Assembly: GCF_023217965.1 (NCBI RefSeq)
Contig: NZ_JALPSC010000002.1
Location: 62,001-126,000, forward strand
Reading direction: 5' to 3'
DNA length: 64,000 nucleotides
Origin: Prevotella sp. E13-27
Lineage (GTDB): Bacteria; Bacteroidota; Bacteroidia; Bacteroidales; Bacteroidaceae
In this document: piece after piece, positions 56,046 through 64,000 of the stretch
Numbering within the stretch: position 1 is the stretch's first letter
Layout: each line of letters opens with the position of its first letter
The notes under the pieces: model-generated
Databases searched by the model: none
Told to the model about the DNA's origin: nothing
The model's input: only the letters and a program-made list of their open reading frames with translations
Translations under genes and position numbers: made by a program

Positions 56046-58139
56046 ATGGAAATCAAGAACTTTACCATCACGAAGCGAGACGGTTCGAAAGACAAGTTCT
56101 CGCTCGACAAGATTATGAATGCCATAATTAAGGCATTTGAAAGCGTTGAAGAACCATCTGACCTGTCCACAATCTCCAAGATTCTGAGTCATCTTGACAT
56201 TCATGACGATATCAAGGTCGAGGATATTCAGAATCAGGTGGAGGAGGCTCTTATGCGTGAGGGCTTCTACAAGGTGGCAAAATCGTTTATGCTCTATCGT
56301 CAGCAGCACACCGAAGATCGTGAGACGCTGGAGAAGATGCTGTTCTTGTCGGAGTATATGGAATCAGTGAATGCCGCAACAGGCTCTAAGTATGACGCAA
56401 ATGCCAATGTGGAGCATAAGAATATTGCAACACTGATTGGCGAGCTGCCAAAGTCGAACTTCATCCGTCTTAACCGTCGTCTTCTTACTGACCGTATTAA
56501 GAAGATGTATGGTAAGCAGTTGGCTGATGAGTATATCGACAAGCTCACACACCACTTTATATATAAGAACGATGAGACATCGCTTGCCAACTACTGTGCG
56601 TCTATAACAATGTATCCTTGGCTCATAGGCGGAACGACAGCTATTGGAGGTAACTCCACTGCTCCCACAAACCTGAAGTCCTTTGCAGGAGGTTTCGTGA
56701 ACATGGTGTTCATGGTGAGCTCAATGCTTAGTGGCGCTTGCGCAACACCAGAATTCTTTATGTACATGAACTATTTCATTGGTAAGGAGTATGGCAAGGA
56801 CTACTGGCAGCATCCTGAGCAGCAGGCTGACCTGTCGCTGAAGAAGCGTACCATTGACAAGATTATTACTGATTACTTCGAACAGATTGTTTATACTCTT
56901 AACCAGCCAACAGGTGCACGCAACTATCAGGCCGTGTTCTGGAATGTGGCTTACTACGACAAGTACTATTTCAAGAGTATCTTCGGCGAGTTCTACTTCC
57001 CCGATGGTTCACAGCCTGACTGGGACGGTCTAAGCTGGTTGCAGAAACGCTTTATGAAGTGGTTTAACAAGGAGCGCACGAAGACTCTGCTCACATTCCC
57101 CGTAGAGACGATGGCACTGCTCACCGACAAGGATGGCAACTGTCTTGATGAAGAGTGGGGCGACTTCACTGCTGAGATGTACAGCGAGGGCCATTCATTC
57201 TTTACCTATATGAGCGACAACGCCGACTCTCTGTCTTCATGCTGCCGTCTGCGTAACGAGATTACTGACAACGGCTTCTCTTATACACTTGGTGCTGGTG
57301 GCGTATCGACAGGCTCTAAGTCTGTGCTCACCATCAACCTGAACCGATGCATACAGTACGCGGTGAACCATAAGATGGATTATCTGGAGTATCTCGGAAG
57401 TATCATCGATCTCTGCCATAAGGTACAGCTGGCCTACAACGAGAACTTGAAAGACCTGCAGGCTCATGGCATGTTGCCTCTCTTCGATGCCGGCTATATA
57501 AACATTGGTCGCCAGTATCTGACTATCGGTATCAACGGTCTTGTTGAGGCTGCTGAGTTCATGGGACTGAAGATTACTCCTAACGATGACTACCAAAAAT
57601 TCGTTCAGGGCATTCTTGGACTCATCGAGAAGTATAACAAGCAGTACCGTACAAAGGATGTGATGTTCAACTGCGAGATGATTCCGGCTGAGAATGTGGG
57701 TGTGAAGCATGCGAAGTGGGATCGCGAGGACGGCTACTTCGTACCACGCGACTGCTACAACAGCTACTTCTATGTTGTGGAAGACGACTCTCTGTCAATC
57801 ATCGACAAGTTCAAGCTTCATGGAGCACCATATATTGAACACCTCACAGGCGGTTCGGCTCTACACATGAATCTTGAGGAACACCTGTCTAAGGACCAGT
57901 ATAAGCACCTTCTGAAGGTTGCAGCACAGGAGGGATGTAACTACTTCACGTTCAACATTCCAAACACCGTATGTAACGACTGTGGTCACATTGACAAGCG
58001 ATACCTTAAGGAGTGTCCTCACTGCCATTCAAAGAACGTGGACTACATGACACGTATCATTGGCTATCTGAAGCGCGTGTCGAACTTCTCGCAGCCACGA
58101 CAGGAGGAAGCAGCACGCAGGTTCTATGCAAAGAAATAA
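56046..58139 (+). CDS. nrdD: Anaerobic ribonucleoside-triphosphate reductase
   Basis: 697 residues. N-terminal ATP-cone (about 1-95, ITKRDGSKDKFSLDKIMNAI), catalytic ten-stranded barrel with the cysteine region SCCRLRNEITDNG (about 398), C-terminal zinc site (CNDCGHIDKRYLKECPHCHS) and glycyl-radical loop RIIGYLKRVS (glycine about 673). It reduces NTPs to dNTPs without oxygen after activation by NrdG. The ATP-cone gives allosteric control by ATP/dATP. Operon with nrdG (23-base gap). Confidence 0.95.
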   Translation: MEIKNFTITKRDGSKDKFSLDKIMNAIIKAFESVEEPSDLSTISKILSHLDIHDDIKVEDIQNQVEEALMREGFYKVAKSFMLYRQQHTEDRETLEKMLFLSEYMESVNAATGSKYDANANVEHKNIATLIGELPKSNFIRLNRRLLTDRIKKMYGKQLADEYIDKLTHHFIYKNDETSLANYCASITMYPWLIGGTTAIGGNSTAPTNLKSFAGGFVNMVFMVSSMLSGACATPEFFMYMNYFIGKEYGKDYWQHPEQQADLSLKKRTIDKIITDYFEQIVYTLNQPTGARNYQAVFWNVAYYDKYYFKSIFGEFYFPDGSQPDWDGLSWLQKRFMKWFNKERTKTLLTFPVETMALLTDKDGNCLDEEWGDFTAEMYSEGHSFFTYMSDNADSLSSCCRLRNEITDNGFSYTLGAGGVSTGSKSVLTINLNRCIQYAVNHKMDYLEYLGSIIDLCHKVQLAYNENLKDLQAHGMLPLFDAGYINIGRQYLTIGINGLVEAAEFMGLKITPNDDYQKFVQGILGLIEKYNKQYRTKDVMFNCEMIPAENVGVKHAKWDREDGYFVPRDCYNSYFYVVEDDSLSIIDKFKLHGAPYIEHLTGGSALHMNLEEHLSKDQYKHLLKVAAQEGCNYFTFNIPNTVCNDCGHIDKRYLKECPHCHSKNVDYMTRIIGYLKRVSNFSQPRQEEAARRFYAKK

Positions 58140-58162
58140 TTTCTCATTAGTAATATGAGATT

Positions 58163-58642
58163 ATGCTCAAGTACGTAAACACAGGAATTGTTTTTCAGGA
58201 GATACCCGACGAAGTGACACTGGCAATTAACATTTCTAATTGCCCGTGTCGCTGTCCAGGCTGCCACAGCCATTATCTGTGGGAAGACATAGGACTGCCA
58301 TTAGACACTGACGCTATCGATGATTTTATTAACAGCTATGGTCGTGATATAACTTGCATAGCGTTCATGGGTGGTGATGGTGACCCGAAAGGCGTCAACC
58401 TTCTTGCACAATACATCCATGAGGAGCATCAACAGTTCAAGGTGGCATGGTATAGTGGTCGTCTGCGCATACCTGCTGGCATAAACAAAAATGACTTCGA
58501 CTTCATAAAGATAGGTCCATATATTCGACATCTCGGACCTCTAAATAAGTCAACCACAAACCAGCGACTGTATCAGCAGAAACCTGATGGTAGTTTCGAG
58601 GATATCACCTATAAGTTCTGGCGCAAACAAATTGCGCAATAG
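58163..58642 (+). CDS. nrdG: Anaerobic ribonucleotide reductase activating protein (radical SAM)
   Basis: 159 residues, the typical short NrdG. The 4Fe-4S radical SAM motif C-X3-C-X2-C occurs in SNCPCRCPGCHSHYLW (C27, C31, C34), followed by AFMGGDGDPKGVN (about 70, SAM binding). It uses SAM and flavodoxin-type electrons to create the glycyl radical on NrdD; the flavodoxin at 2578 is a possible donor. Ends in a tandem-repeat stretch. Confidence 0.94.
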   Translation: MLKYVNTGIVFQEIPDEVTLAINISNCPCRCPGCHSHYLWEDIGLPLDTDAIDDFINSYGRDITCIAFMGGDGDPKGVNLLAQYIHEEHQQFKVAWYSGRLRIPAGINKNDFDFIKIGPYIRHLGPLNKSTTNQRLYQQKPDGSFEDITYKFWRKQIAQ

Positions 58643-58728
58643 ACTATAGTTTTTTTGACTATAGACTATAGAGGTTTGACTATAGACTACAGACGACAAG
58701 TCTTTTGACTATAGACTACAGACTGTAG
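58640..58728. repeat. Tandem repeat TTTGACTATAGACTA(T/C)AGA
   Basis: About four imperfect units of 19-28 bases right after the nrdG stop. They form weak pairing (CTATAG palindromes). Confidence 0.65.
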
Positions 58729-58748
58729 GGGAGGTTTGGGAATATAAT

Positions 58749-58786
58749 AAAAAGCAGCGGCACGAGAAATCGCGCCGCTGCTTTTT
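58749..58786. terminator. Bidirectional terminator, nrdG and the DUF349 gene
   Basis: Perfect 13-bp stem AAAAAGCAGCGGC/GCCGCTGCTTTTT with a 12-base loop. Confidence 0.88.
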
Positions 58787-58804
58787 GATATCTGATATGT
58801 GATG

Positions 58805-60658
58805 TTAGTCTTCTGCTGCATCAATAGCCTTGATCTTCTCTTTGACGAGCTGCATGTCATCCTTTAACTTCTGTATCTTGCGGTTCATCTCTTCGATAAG
58901 GCTGTTTCCCTTCTTAGAGCTTGCTGTAAGGAAGCCAAGGTTGTTCTCATATGTCTGAACATCCTGTTTGATGGCATCGTACTGGCGCATCAGACGGGCG
59001 CGCTCGTTGTCGAGAGCCTGCTCGCCACGCTCAGCAACCTGCTTCAGGTTGTCCTTAAACTTATTGAGACGTCGCTTTGCGACATTGACGTTGAGCTCCT
59101 TGTAGAGCTTGTCAAGTACTTCATGATACTGTTTGTAAATCTTGTCCTTCTCGCGGAAAGGCACATGACCAATAGAGTTGTATTCCTCAACGAGCTTCTG
59201 TACCTTTGCCTGCAAGTCGTCGCCACCTTCTTCAGCTACAGCCTTCAGACGCTCAATGACGTCAAGCTTCTTCTCCATGTTCTGACGTTCTTCGTTGCGC
59301 TGGTCGGCACCCTGGGCATTGCGAGCCTCAAAGAATTTGTTACATGCAGCGAGGAACTCCTCCCACAGCTGATCACCCAATTTCTTTGGAACAACACCGA
59401 TGGTCTTCCATTCTTTCTGTAGGGCGATGAGCTTATCGCTAGTTGAACGCCAGTCGGTAGAATCCTGCAGAGCCTTTGCCTTCTCGATGAGGGCACGCTT
59501 CTTGTCTGCATTCTCCTTGAAAGAGTCTTTCAGCTCACGGAAGTGTTCAGCCTTGCTCGCAAAGAAAGCGTCGCATGCAGCACGGAAGCGCTCGAAGATC
59601 TTGACGTTCATCTTCTGTGGTGCGAAGCCAATGGTCTTCCATTCTGTCTGGATGTCAATAATCTCCTTGGTATGCTTCTCCCAGTCTGCAGTATTCTTAT
59701 TTTCTTCGTTGCAGATAGCCTCTACGCGCTCACAGAGTGCAGTCTTCTTTGCGAGGTTCTCCTCTTCACGAGCACGCAGGTCGTCGAAATGCTGCTGATG
59801 GCGCTTGTTGATGACTGTTGATGCAGCCTTGAAGCGCTGCCAAATCTCTTCACGCAGCTCTTTTGCTACAGGACCAATCTCGCGATACTCCTGATGAAGC
59901 TTCTGCAGCTGGTGGAAAGCACTTATAACATCCTCTTCGTCTGCAAGTTTCTCTGCAGCCTCACACAGATGGGTCTTTGCTTCCAAGTTCTTTTTGAAGT
60001 CCAGTTCACGTGCCTCGCTGTTCAATTTCAGCAGGTCATAGAACTGCTCCACATAGAGCTGATAGTTGCGCCACAGTTCGTTGGCACGCTCAGCAGGAAC
60101 GTTCTTTATCTCACGCCACTCCTGCTGCAGAGCCTTGAACTCCTGATATGTCTTACTTGCCTCCTCAGGTGAGGTGACCATTGCCTTGAGCTTTTCTATT
60201 AAATCGAGCTTCTTCTTGAGGTTCTCTTCCTTCTCAGCCTCCTGCTCACGGAATTGTTGCTGACGACGTTCTTTGATTATGCCCATCTCTGCCTTGAACG
60301 ATTCCTCGTCTTCATCGGGCATTACCTGATAGGCCTCTGGAGCACCGCCAGCCTCGAGATAGGCTTTCTGCTGTGCCTCACGTTCTGCTATATGTAGTTT
60401 GTAGAAAGCTGTCTTAAGATACTCCACCTCATCTTTCTGTGGAATTTCTTCTGCATGAGCAATCTCCTTTACGCGGTCAAGTACCTCTTTCTTTGTCTGG
60501 TACACTTTGCGCTCTACGGCTTCTGCTGCAGCTTCTGTTGATTCTTCTACTTGAGAGGTCTCGTCAGCTACAATAATTTCTTCTTGCTGAGCTACAGCCT
60601 CTTCTTTCACTTCTTTGTTCTCGCCCTGAGTGAGGGCATTCTCTTGAGAGTCCATCAT
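58805..60658 (-). CDS. DUF349 domain-containing coiled-coil protein
   Basis: 617 residues, acidic Gln/Glu-rich N-terminus, then about five DUF349 repeats from about residue 150 to 520. Each has a W-x-x-I-G/N and F-x-x-x-x-x-F/Y pattern (WREIKNVPAERANELWRNYQ, WKTIGFAPQKMNVKIFERFR, WKTIGVVPKKLGDQLWEEFL, YNSIGHVPFREKDKIYKQYH). The C-terminus is a long helix. Entirely helical, cytosolic, with no catalytic motif. The family is conserved in Bacteroidota; function unknown. The minus-strand promoter box TAATTTTG lies at 60708-60715. Confidence 0.85.
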   Translation of the reverse strand: MMDSQENALTQGENKEVKEEAVAQQEEIIVADETSQVEESTEAAAEAVERKVYQTKKEVLDRVKEIAHAEEIPQKDEVEYLKTAFYKLHIAEREAQQKAYLEAGGAPEAYQVMPDEDEESFKAEMGIIKERRQQQFREQEAEKEENLKKKLDLIEKLKAMVTSPEEASKTYQEFKALQQEWREIKNVPAERANELWRNYQLYVEQFYDLLKLNSEARELDFKKNLEAKTHLCEAAEKLADEEDVISAFHQLQKLHQEYREIGPVAKELREEIWQRFKAASTVINKRHQQHFDDLRAREEENLAKKTALCERVEAICNEENKNTADWEKHTKEIIDIQTEWKTIGFAPQKMNVKIFERFRAACDAFFASKAEHFRELKDSFKENADKKRALIEKAKALQDSTDWRSTSDKLIALQKEWKTIGVVPKKLGDQLWEEFLAACNKFFEARNAQGADQRNEERQNMEKKLDVIERLKAVAEEGGDDLQAKVQKLVEEYNSIGHVPFREKDKIYKQYHEVLDKLYKELNVNVAKRRLNKFKDNLKQVAERGEQALDNERARLMRQYDAIKQDVQTYENNLGFLTASSKKGNSLIEEMNRKIQKLKDDMQLVKEKIKAIDAAED

Positions 60659-60777
60659 TTAACTTTGTTTAGTTACTGATATGGTTAGATTCACACAAAT
60701 TTTGCGTCAAAATTACGAAAAAGTTGGGAGTTTAGACAAGTTAGGTGTATACAATACTAAAAAATTAACGTTTTTTG

Positions 60778-61704
60778 TCATACAAGGTCTTTCCTGTGTA
60801 GTGTCCACCATGCCAGCGCGGAGACACCAACGGAGATGGCGAGTGCCAATGGGAAGCCTAGAGGGTGGTCTTCCATACCGTTTATGAGGTTCATACCAAA
60901 CAGTGATGCAATGAGTGTTGGGAACATCATAAGAATAGATACTGTGGTCAACGTTTTCATCACCGTGTTCATGTTATTGTTGATGATGCTGCTGTAGGTA
61001 TCCATTGTCGATTCCAGGATGTCGGAATAGATGCTCGTTGTTTCTCGTGCCTGTGTCATCTCAATGCTTACGTCCTCTATAAGGTCTGCATCGAGTTCGT
61101 CAATCTGTAGTTTGAACTTCAGTTTCGACAGCAGTGTCTCGTTGCCGCGGATGGATGTCTGGAAATAGGTGAGTGAGTCTTGCAGACGGCTCAGTCCGAT
61201 AAGGCTCTCATTGTTTACATCGCGGTCAAGATTGCGCTTCGCCTTGTCTATAAGTGAGTTTATCTGCTTAAGTCGCTTCAGATACCATACGGCGCTGGAG
61301 TAGAACAAACGGAAGATCATATCTACATAGTCGGTGAAGCCTACACCACGCTTCTGCTGATAGGAAACGAAGTCAAGCATCATGTTTGTCTCATAATAAC
61401 AAACGGTGATGGTGATATCGCGCTTATGTATGATGCCGAGGGGAACGGTGGTGTAGGGAGTACGTGAGCGCACCTCCTTTACGTATGGGATACGCAGGAT
61501 AATGAGCATCCATCCGTCGTCGTACTCATAACGTGCTCTCTCATCGGTATCGCTGATGTCTGAGATGAAGTAGTCGGGTATGCCAAACTTCTCTTCCAGC
61601 TCGTGCTGGTCTTCCTCTGTTGGGCATGTCACTTGTATCCAGCAATTAGGCTGCCACTCACTGAGCTGGCTTAGCCCACCTGTTGTGTTCCAGAATGTTT
61701 TCAT
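60778..61704 (-). CDS. corA: CorA family magnesium/divalent metal transporter
   Basis: 308 residues. Large N-terminal cytosolic domain and a long stalk helix, then two C-terminal membrane helices (about 250-270 and 282-300). The family signature GMN (about 270) is in ASLFGMNLINGMEDHP, and the acidic loop after it faces the periplasm. It passively transports Mg2+ and similar ions through a pentameric pore. The 5' leader is unusual: its own promoter, an 11-codon frame and an intrinsic terminator before the gene, suggesting transcription attenuation. Confidence 0.92.
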   Translation of the reverse strand: MKTFWNTTGGLSQLSEWQPNCWIQVTCPTEEDQHELEEKFGIPDYFISDISDTDERARYEYDDGWMLIILRIPYVKEVRSRTPYTTVPLGIIHKRDITITVCYYETNMMLDFVSYQQKRGVGFTDYVDMIFRLFYSSAVWYLKRLKQINSLIDKAKRNLDRDVNNESLIGLSRLQDSLTYFQTSIRGNETLLSKLKFKLQIDELDADLIEDVSIEMTQARETTSIYSDILESTMDTYSSIINNNMNTVMKTLTTVSILMMFPTLIASLFGMNLINGMEDHPLGFPLALAISVGVSALAWWTLHRKDLV

Positions 61705-61757
61705 TGTTGCTAATCCTTTCTGTTCATAATATGCGATGCGCTCTTTGTGAGTGCATC

Positions 61758-61804
61758 AAAAAAAAGAAAAAACTCAGTGGCAAAGGGATTAGCAGCCTTG
61801 CCAC
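61758..61804 (-). terminator. Intrinsic terminator inside the corA leader (possible attenuator)
   Basis: On the minus strand, stem GTGGCAAGG/CCTTTGCCAC (61777-61804, one bulged base) followed within five bases by T-runs (61758-61772 read as A on the plus strand). It lies between the corA promoter and the corA ATG, so transcription must read through it. Confidence 0.7.
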
Positions 61805-61816
61805 TTTTCCCCTGGC

Positions 61817-61852
61817 CTAACGTTTATTAGTTTCCGCCGGGTAATCGTCCAT
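61817..61852 (-). CDS. Putative 11-residue corA leader peptide
   Basis: ATG at 61852 opens MDDYPAETNKR and stops at TAG (61817-61819), 13 bases before the terminator stem. It lies about 30 bases downstream of the presumed transcription start, and the bases before it are A/T-rich as at normal starts here. The first residues hold Asp-Asp and Pro/Glu, the composition that destabilises ribosomes at low Mg2+ in the MgtL leader of Salmonella mgtA. Translation is not proven. Confidence 0.45.
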   Translation of the reverse strand: MDDYPAETNKR

Positions 61853-61889
61853 AATTCTTATTTTTTAATTAGTTGTTGTTTTCAGCGTG

Positions 61890-61897
61890 CAAAGGTA
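61890..61897 (-). promoter_or_regulatory. Promoter -7 box of corA
   Basis: TACCTTTG on the minus strand, about 185 bases before the corA start, giving an unusually long leader. Confidence 0.6.
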
Positions 61898-61941
61898 ATA
61901 TAAAAAACGAAAACAGCAAAACAGATTACATTTTTTTTGTG

Positions 61942-62026
61942 TGTTGTTCTTGTTGTTTATATTGTCTTAAATAAAAATAGCTTGATTAAGTGGTTTTTGA
62001 AAACAATATAAACAACAAGAACAACA
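61942..62026. repeat. Perfect 24-bp inverted repeat after hutU
   Basis: Arms 61942-61965 and 62003-62026 (TGTTGTTCTTGTTGTTTATA with four more bases) are exact inverse copies around a 37-base loop. It begins 12 bases after the hutU stop and probably helps end hutU transcription, though no T-run follows. Confidence 0.75.
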
Positions 62027-62037
62027 ATATAGTACTA

Positions 62038-64000
62038 TTACAAGGTGATGCCTGTAAGTATGTCATCATCCACGAGGTTGGGCATGGTGACCTTTAGCCC
62101 GGGTGTGCGCTCCATCTCTCGGCGTATGGCATCCATTGAGCCTTTGTTGCGTGCCCATGAACGGCGCGCTATACCATTGTTTACGTCCCAGAAGAGCATG
62201 CTCTTTATTCGGCGCTCAGCCTCTTCGCTGCCATCGATGACCATTCCGAAGCCTCCGTTGATAACTTCGCCCCAACCAACACCGCCTCCATTGTGGATGC
62301 TTACCCATGTAGCTCCGCGGAACGAGTCGCCAATGACATTCTGTACTGCCATGTCGGCACAGAACTGTGATCCGTCGTAGATATTTGATGTCTCGCGGAA
62401 AGGTGAGTCGGTGCCGCTGACGTCGTGATGGTCGCGACCAAGGACTACTGGGCGGCTTATCTCTCCGCGGCGTATGGCATCGTTGAATGCCAATGCAATC
62501 TTCGTACGTCCTTCGGCATCGGCATAGAGTATGCGTGCCTGTGAGCCAACCACGAGATTGTTCTTTCCTGCTTCGCGAATCCAGTGCAGGTTGTCGAGGA
62601 GCTGGCCTTTGATGTCATCGGTGACATGGTGGCTCATCTCTTCAAGCACCTCTGCCGCCAAGCGGTCTGTTGTCTCCAGATCCTTTGGATTGCCAGATGA
62701 GCATACCCAACGGAACGGACCGAAGCCGTAGTCGAAGAACAGTGGACCCATGATATCCTGCACGTAGCTCGGATAACGGAACTTCTTCCCTTGTCCCATC
62801 ACATCAGCTCCAGCGCGGCTTGCCTCCAAGAGAAAGGCGTTGCCGTAATCAAAGAAGTACATACCGCGGTCTGCCAAGCGGTTTATGGCTGCCACCTGTC
62901 GGCGCAGTGATGCCCTGACTGCTTCCTTGAAACGTTCAGGCTCTTCTGCCATCATCTTTTGTGACTCTTCAAGTGTATAGCCAACTGGATAGTAGCCACC
63001 AGCCCATGGGTTGTGAAGTGATGTCTGGTCGCTTCCGAGGTCAACATGTATGTCTTCGTTGGCCAGACGCTCCCATAGGTCAACAACATTGCCGACGTAT
63101 GCCATGGACACGACCTTTTTCTCTACAACTGCTTTCTTTATGGCGGGTATCAGTTCATCAAGACTTTCATGCAGTTCGTCCACCCATCCCTGTTCAAAAC
63201 GCTTTCGGGCTGCCTTTGGGTTAATCTCTGCTGTTACGCTTACCACACCCGCGATGTTGCCAGCTTTTGGCTGGGCACCGCTCATGCCACCAAGACCTGC
63301 TGTGACGAAGAGTGGAATCTTTTTCGTGGCTGTATCACAGCTAAATACACGACGTGCTGCATTAAGGACTGTTATTGTAGTGCCGTGGACAATGCCTTGC
63401 GGACCGATGTACATGTATGATCCGGCTGTCATCTGACCATACTGGCTGACGCCAAGAGCATTGTCGCGTTCCCAGTCATCGGGCTTTGAATAGTTCGGTA
63501 TCACCATGCCATTGGTGACCACCACGCGTGGTGCCTCCTTGTGTGAGGGAAATAGTCCGAGTGGATGACCGGAGTACATGACGAGCGTCTGCTCATCGGT
63601 AATCTCCGACAGATATTTCATCACCAACCGATATTGTGCCCAGTTCTGGAACACCGCACCGTTACCTCCGTAGGTTATCAGCTCATGAGGATGCTGTGCC
63701 ACGCGCGGGTCCAGATTGTTCTGGATCATCATCATTATTGCAGCAGCCTGCTGGCTCTTGTGAGGATATTCATCTATTGAACGCGCATACATAGGGTAGG
63801 TGGGGCGCAGACGGTACATGTAGATGCGTCCGTATTTCTTCAGTTCCTCAGCGAACTCTGGTGCGAGTTGTGCATGAAGGTGTTGTGGGAAGTAACGCAA
63901 TGCATTGCGAAGTGCCAAACGTTTCTCTTCTGGTGAGAGAATGTCTTTGCGTTTTGGGGCGTGGTTGATACTCGTGTCATATGGCGGCATTTCCGGCAAT
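62038..64000 (-). CDS. hutU: Urocanate hydratase (5' end beyond window)
   Basis: At least 653 residues to the window edge; the frame is still open there, and the first visible residues (PEMPPYDTSINHAPKRKDIL) lie near the usual N-terminus, so little is missing. Urocanase motifs: ELITYGGNGAVFQNWAQYRL, MYSGHPLGLFPSHKEAPRVV, GQMTAGSYMYIGPQGIVHGT, AGLGGMSGAQPKAGNIAG (NAD binding), DLGSDQTSLHNPWAGGYYPV and WVSIHNGGGVGWGEVINGGF. It converts urocanate to imidazolonepropionate in histidine degradation, with tightly bound NAD. It belongs to the longer (about 660-residue) branch seen in Bacteroidota. Other hut genes would lie to the right. Confidence 0.94.
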   Translation of the reverse strand, partial: LPEMPPYDTSINHAPKRKDILSPEEKRLALRNALRYFPQHLHAQLAPEFAEELKKYGRIYMYRLRPTYPMYARSIDEYPHKSQQAAAIMMMIQNNLDPRVAQHPHELITYGGNGAVFQNWAQYRLVMKYLSEITDEQTLVMYSGHPLGLFPSHKEAPRVVVTNGMVIPNYSKPDDWERDNALGVSQYGQMTAGSYMYIGPQGIVHGTTITVLNAARRVFSCDTATKKIPLFVTAGLGGMSGAQPKAGNIAGVVSVTAEINPKAARKRFEQGWVDELHESLDELIPAIKKAVVEKKVVSMAYVGNVVDLWERLANEDIHVDLGSDQTSLHNPWAGGYYPVGYTLEESQKMMAEEPERFKEAVRASLRRQVAAINRLADRGMYFFDYGNAFLLEASRAGADVMGQGKKFRYPSYVQDIMGPLFFDYGFGPFRWVCSSGNPKDLETTDRLAAEVLEEMSHHVTDDIKGQLLDNLHWIREAGKNNLVVGSQARILYADAEGRTKIALAFNDAIRRGEISRPVVLGRDHHDVSGTDSPFRETSNIYDGSQFCADMAVQNVIGDSFRGATWVSIHNGGGVGWGEVINGGFGMVIDGSEEAERRIKSMLFWDVNNGIARRSWARNKGSMDAIRREMERTPGLKVTMPNLVDDDILTGITL

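Overview
The window reads as a chromosomal segment of a Bacteroidota bacterium, most likely Prevotellaceae (Prevotella, Segatella or a close relative). The signs are promoters with the Bacteroidota form (TTTG about 19-21 bases before TAnnTTTG, most often TACCTTTG, TAACTTTG or TATCTTTG), very few Shine-Dalgarno sequences, BspA-type leucine-rich and GLUG surface proteins, Asp-rich lipoprotein N-termini (CGDDDDD, CSDDDN), DUF5020, DUF5683, DUF4250 and DUF2023 proteins, and the gene order parA-parB-DUF5683-mltD-rel. I see no rRNA, intact tRNA or CRISPR array. Genus is an inference.

Layout. 1-600: the edge of an integrated element, with the N-terminal part of a tyrosine integrase and a displaced tRNA-Ser 3' end. 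0.8-9.1 kb: metabolic genes (threonine aldolase, DUF2023 plus flavodoxin, a nucleobase uptake set of two NCS2 permeases and a DUF5020 outer-membrane protein, a low-molecular-weight phosphatase, an Fe-alcohol dehydrogenase). 9.2-17.1 kb: an AT-rich accessory region with dinD, a broken T5orf172-like gene, an unknown Cys-rich protein, a double-HTH regulator, an McrB-McrC modification-dependent restriction system, and decayed genes. 17.1-20.2 kb: fRMsr, small unknown genes, an acetyltransferase, a metallo-beta-lactamase-fold protein fused to rubredoxin, and truncated remnants of a flavin reductase, a ZIP and a CDF transporter. 20.2-34 kb: polysaccharide and surface functions (GH35, a membrane-tethered AraC regulator, two secreted alpha/beta hydrolases, a 1074-residue BspA/GLUG protein, a 46-residue protein, GH2). 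34-39.6 kb: two surface lipoproteins, cdsA and a second membrane AraC regulator. 39.6-47.8 kb: the core rel-mltD-DUF5683-parB-parA operon, ruvA and a PBP4-type peptidase. 47.8-64 kb: alaS, a MerR regulator, a pectin pair (esterase-like hydrolase and CE8), an S9 peptidase, nrdD-nrdG, a DUF349 protein, corA and a partial hutU.

The most unusual signals lie between or inside genes. (1) The corA leader has its own promoter, an 11-codon open frame rich in Asp, Pro and Glu, and then an intrinsic terminator, which looks like leader-peptide attenuation. (2) Three palindromic repeats are read through in frame inside the GH2 gene. (3) A bipartite motif lies at exactly the same distance (78 bp) from the -7 box of the tethered AraC gene and of the hydrolase/BspA operon. 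(4) Twin 23-bp palindromes 43 bp apart lie in the nrdD 5' leader. (5) A 281-bp repeat occurs twice, each time within a cluster of smaller repeat modules. (6) Related 22-bp tandem arrays occur at two distant loci. All of this is read by eye; no database search was possible.
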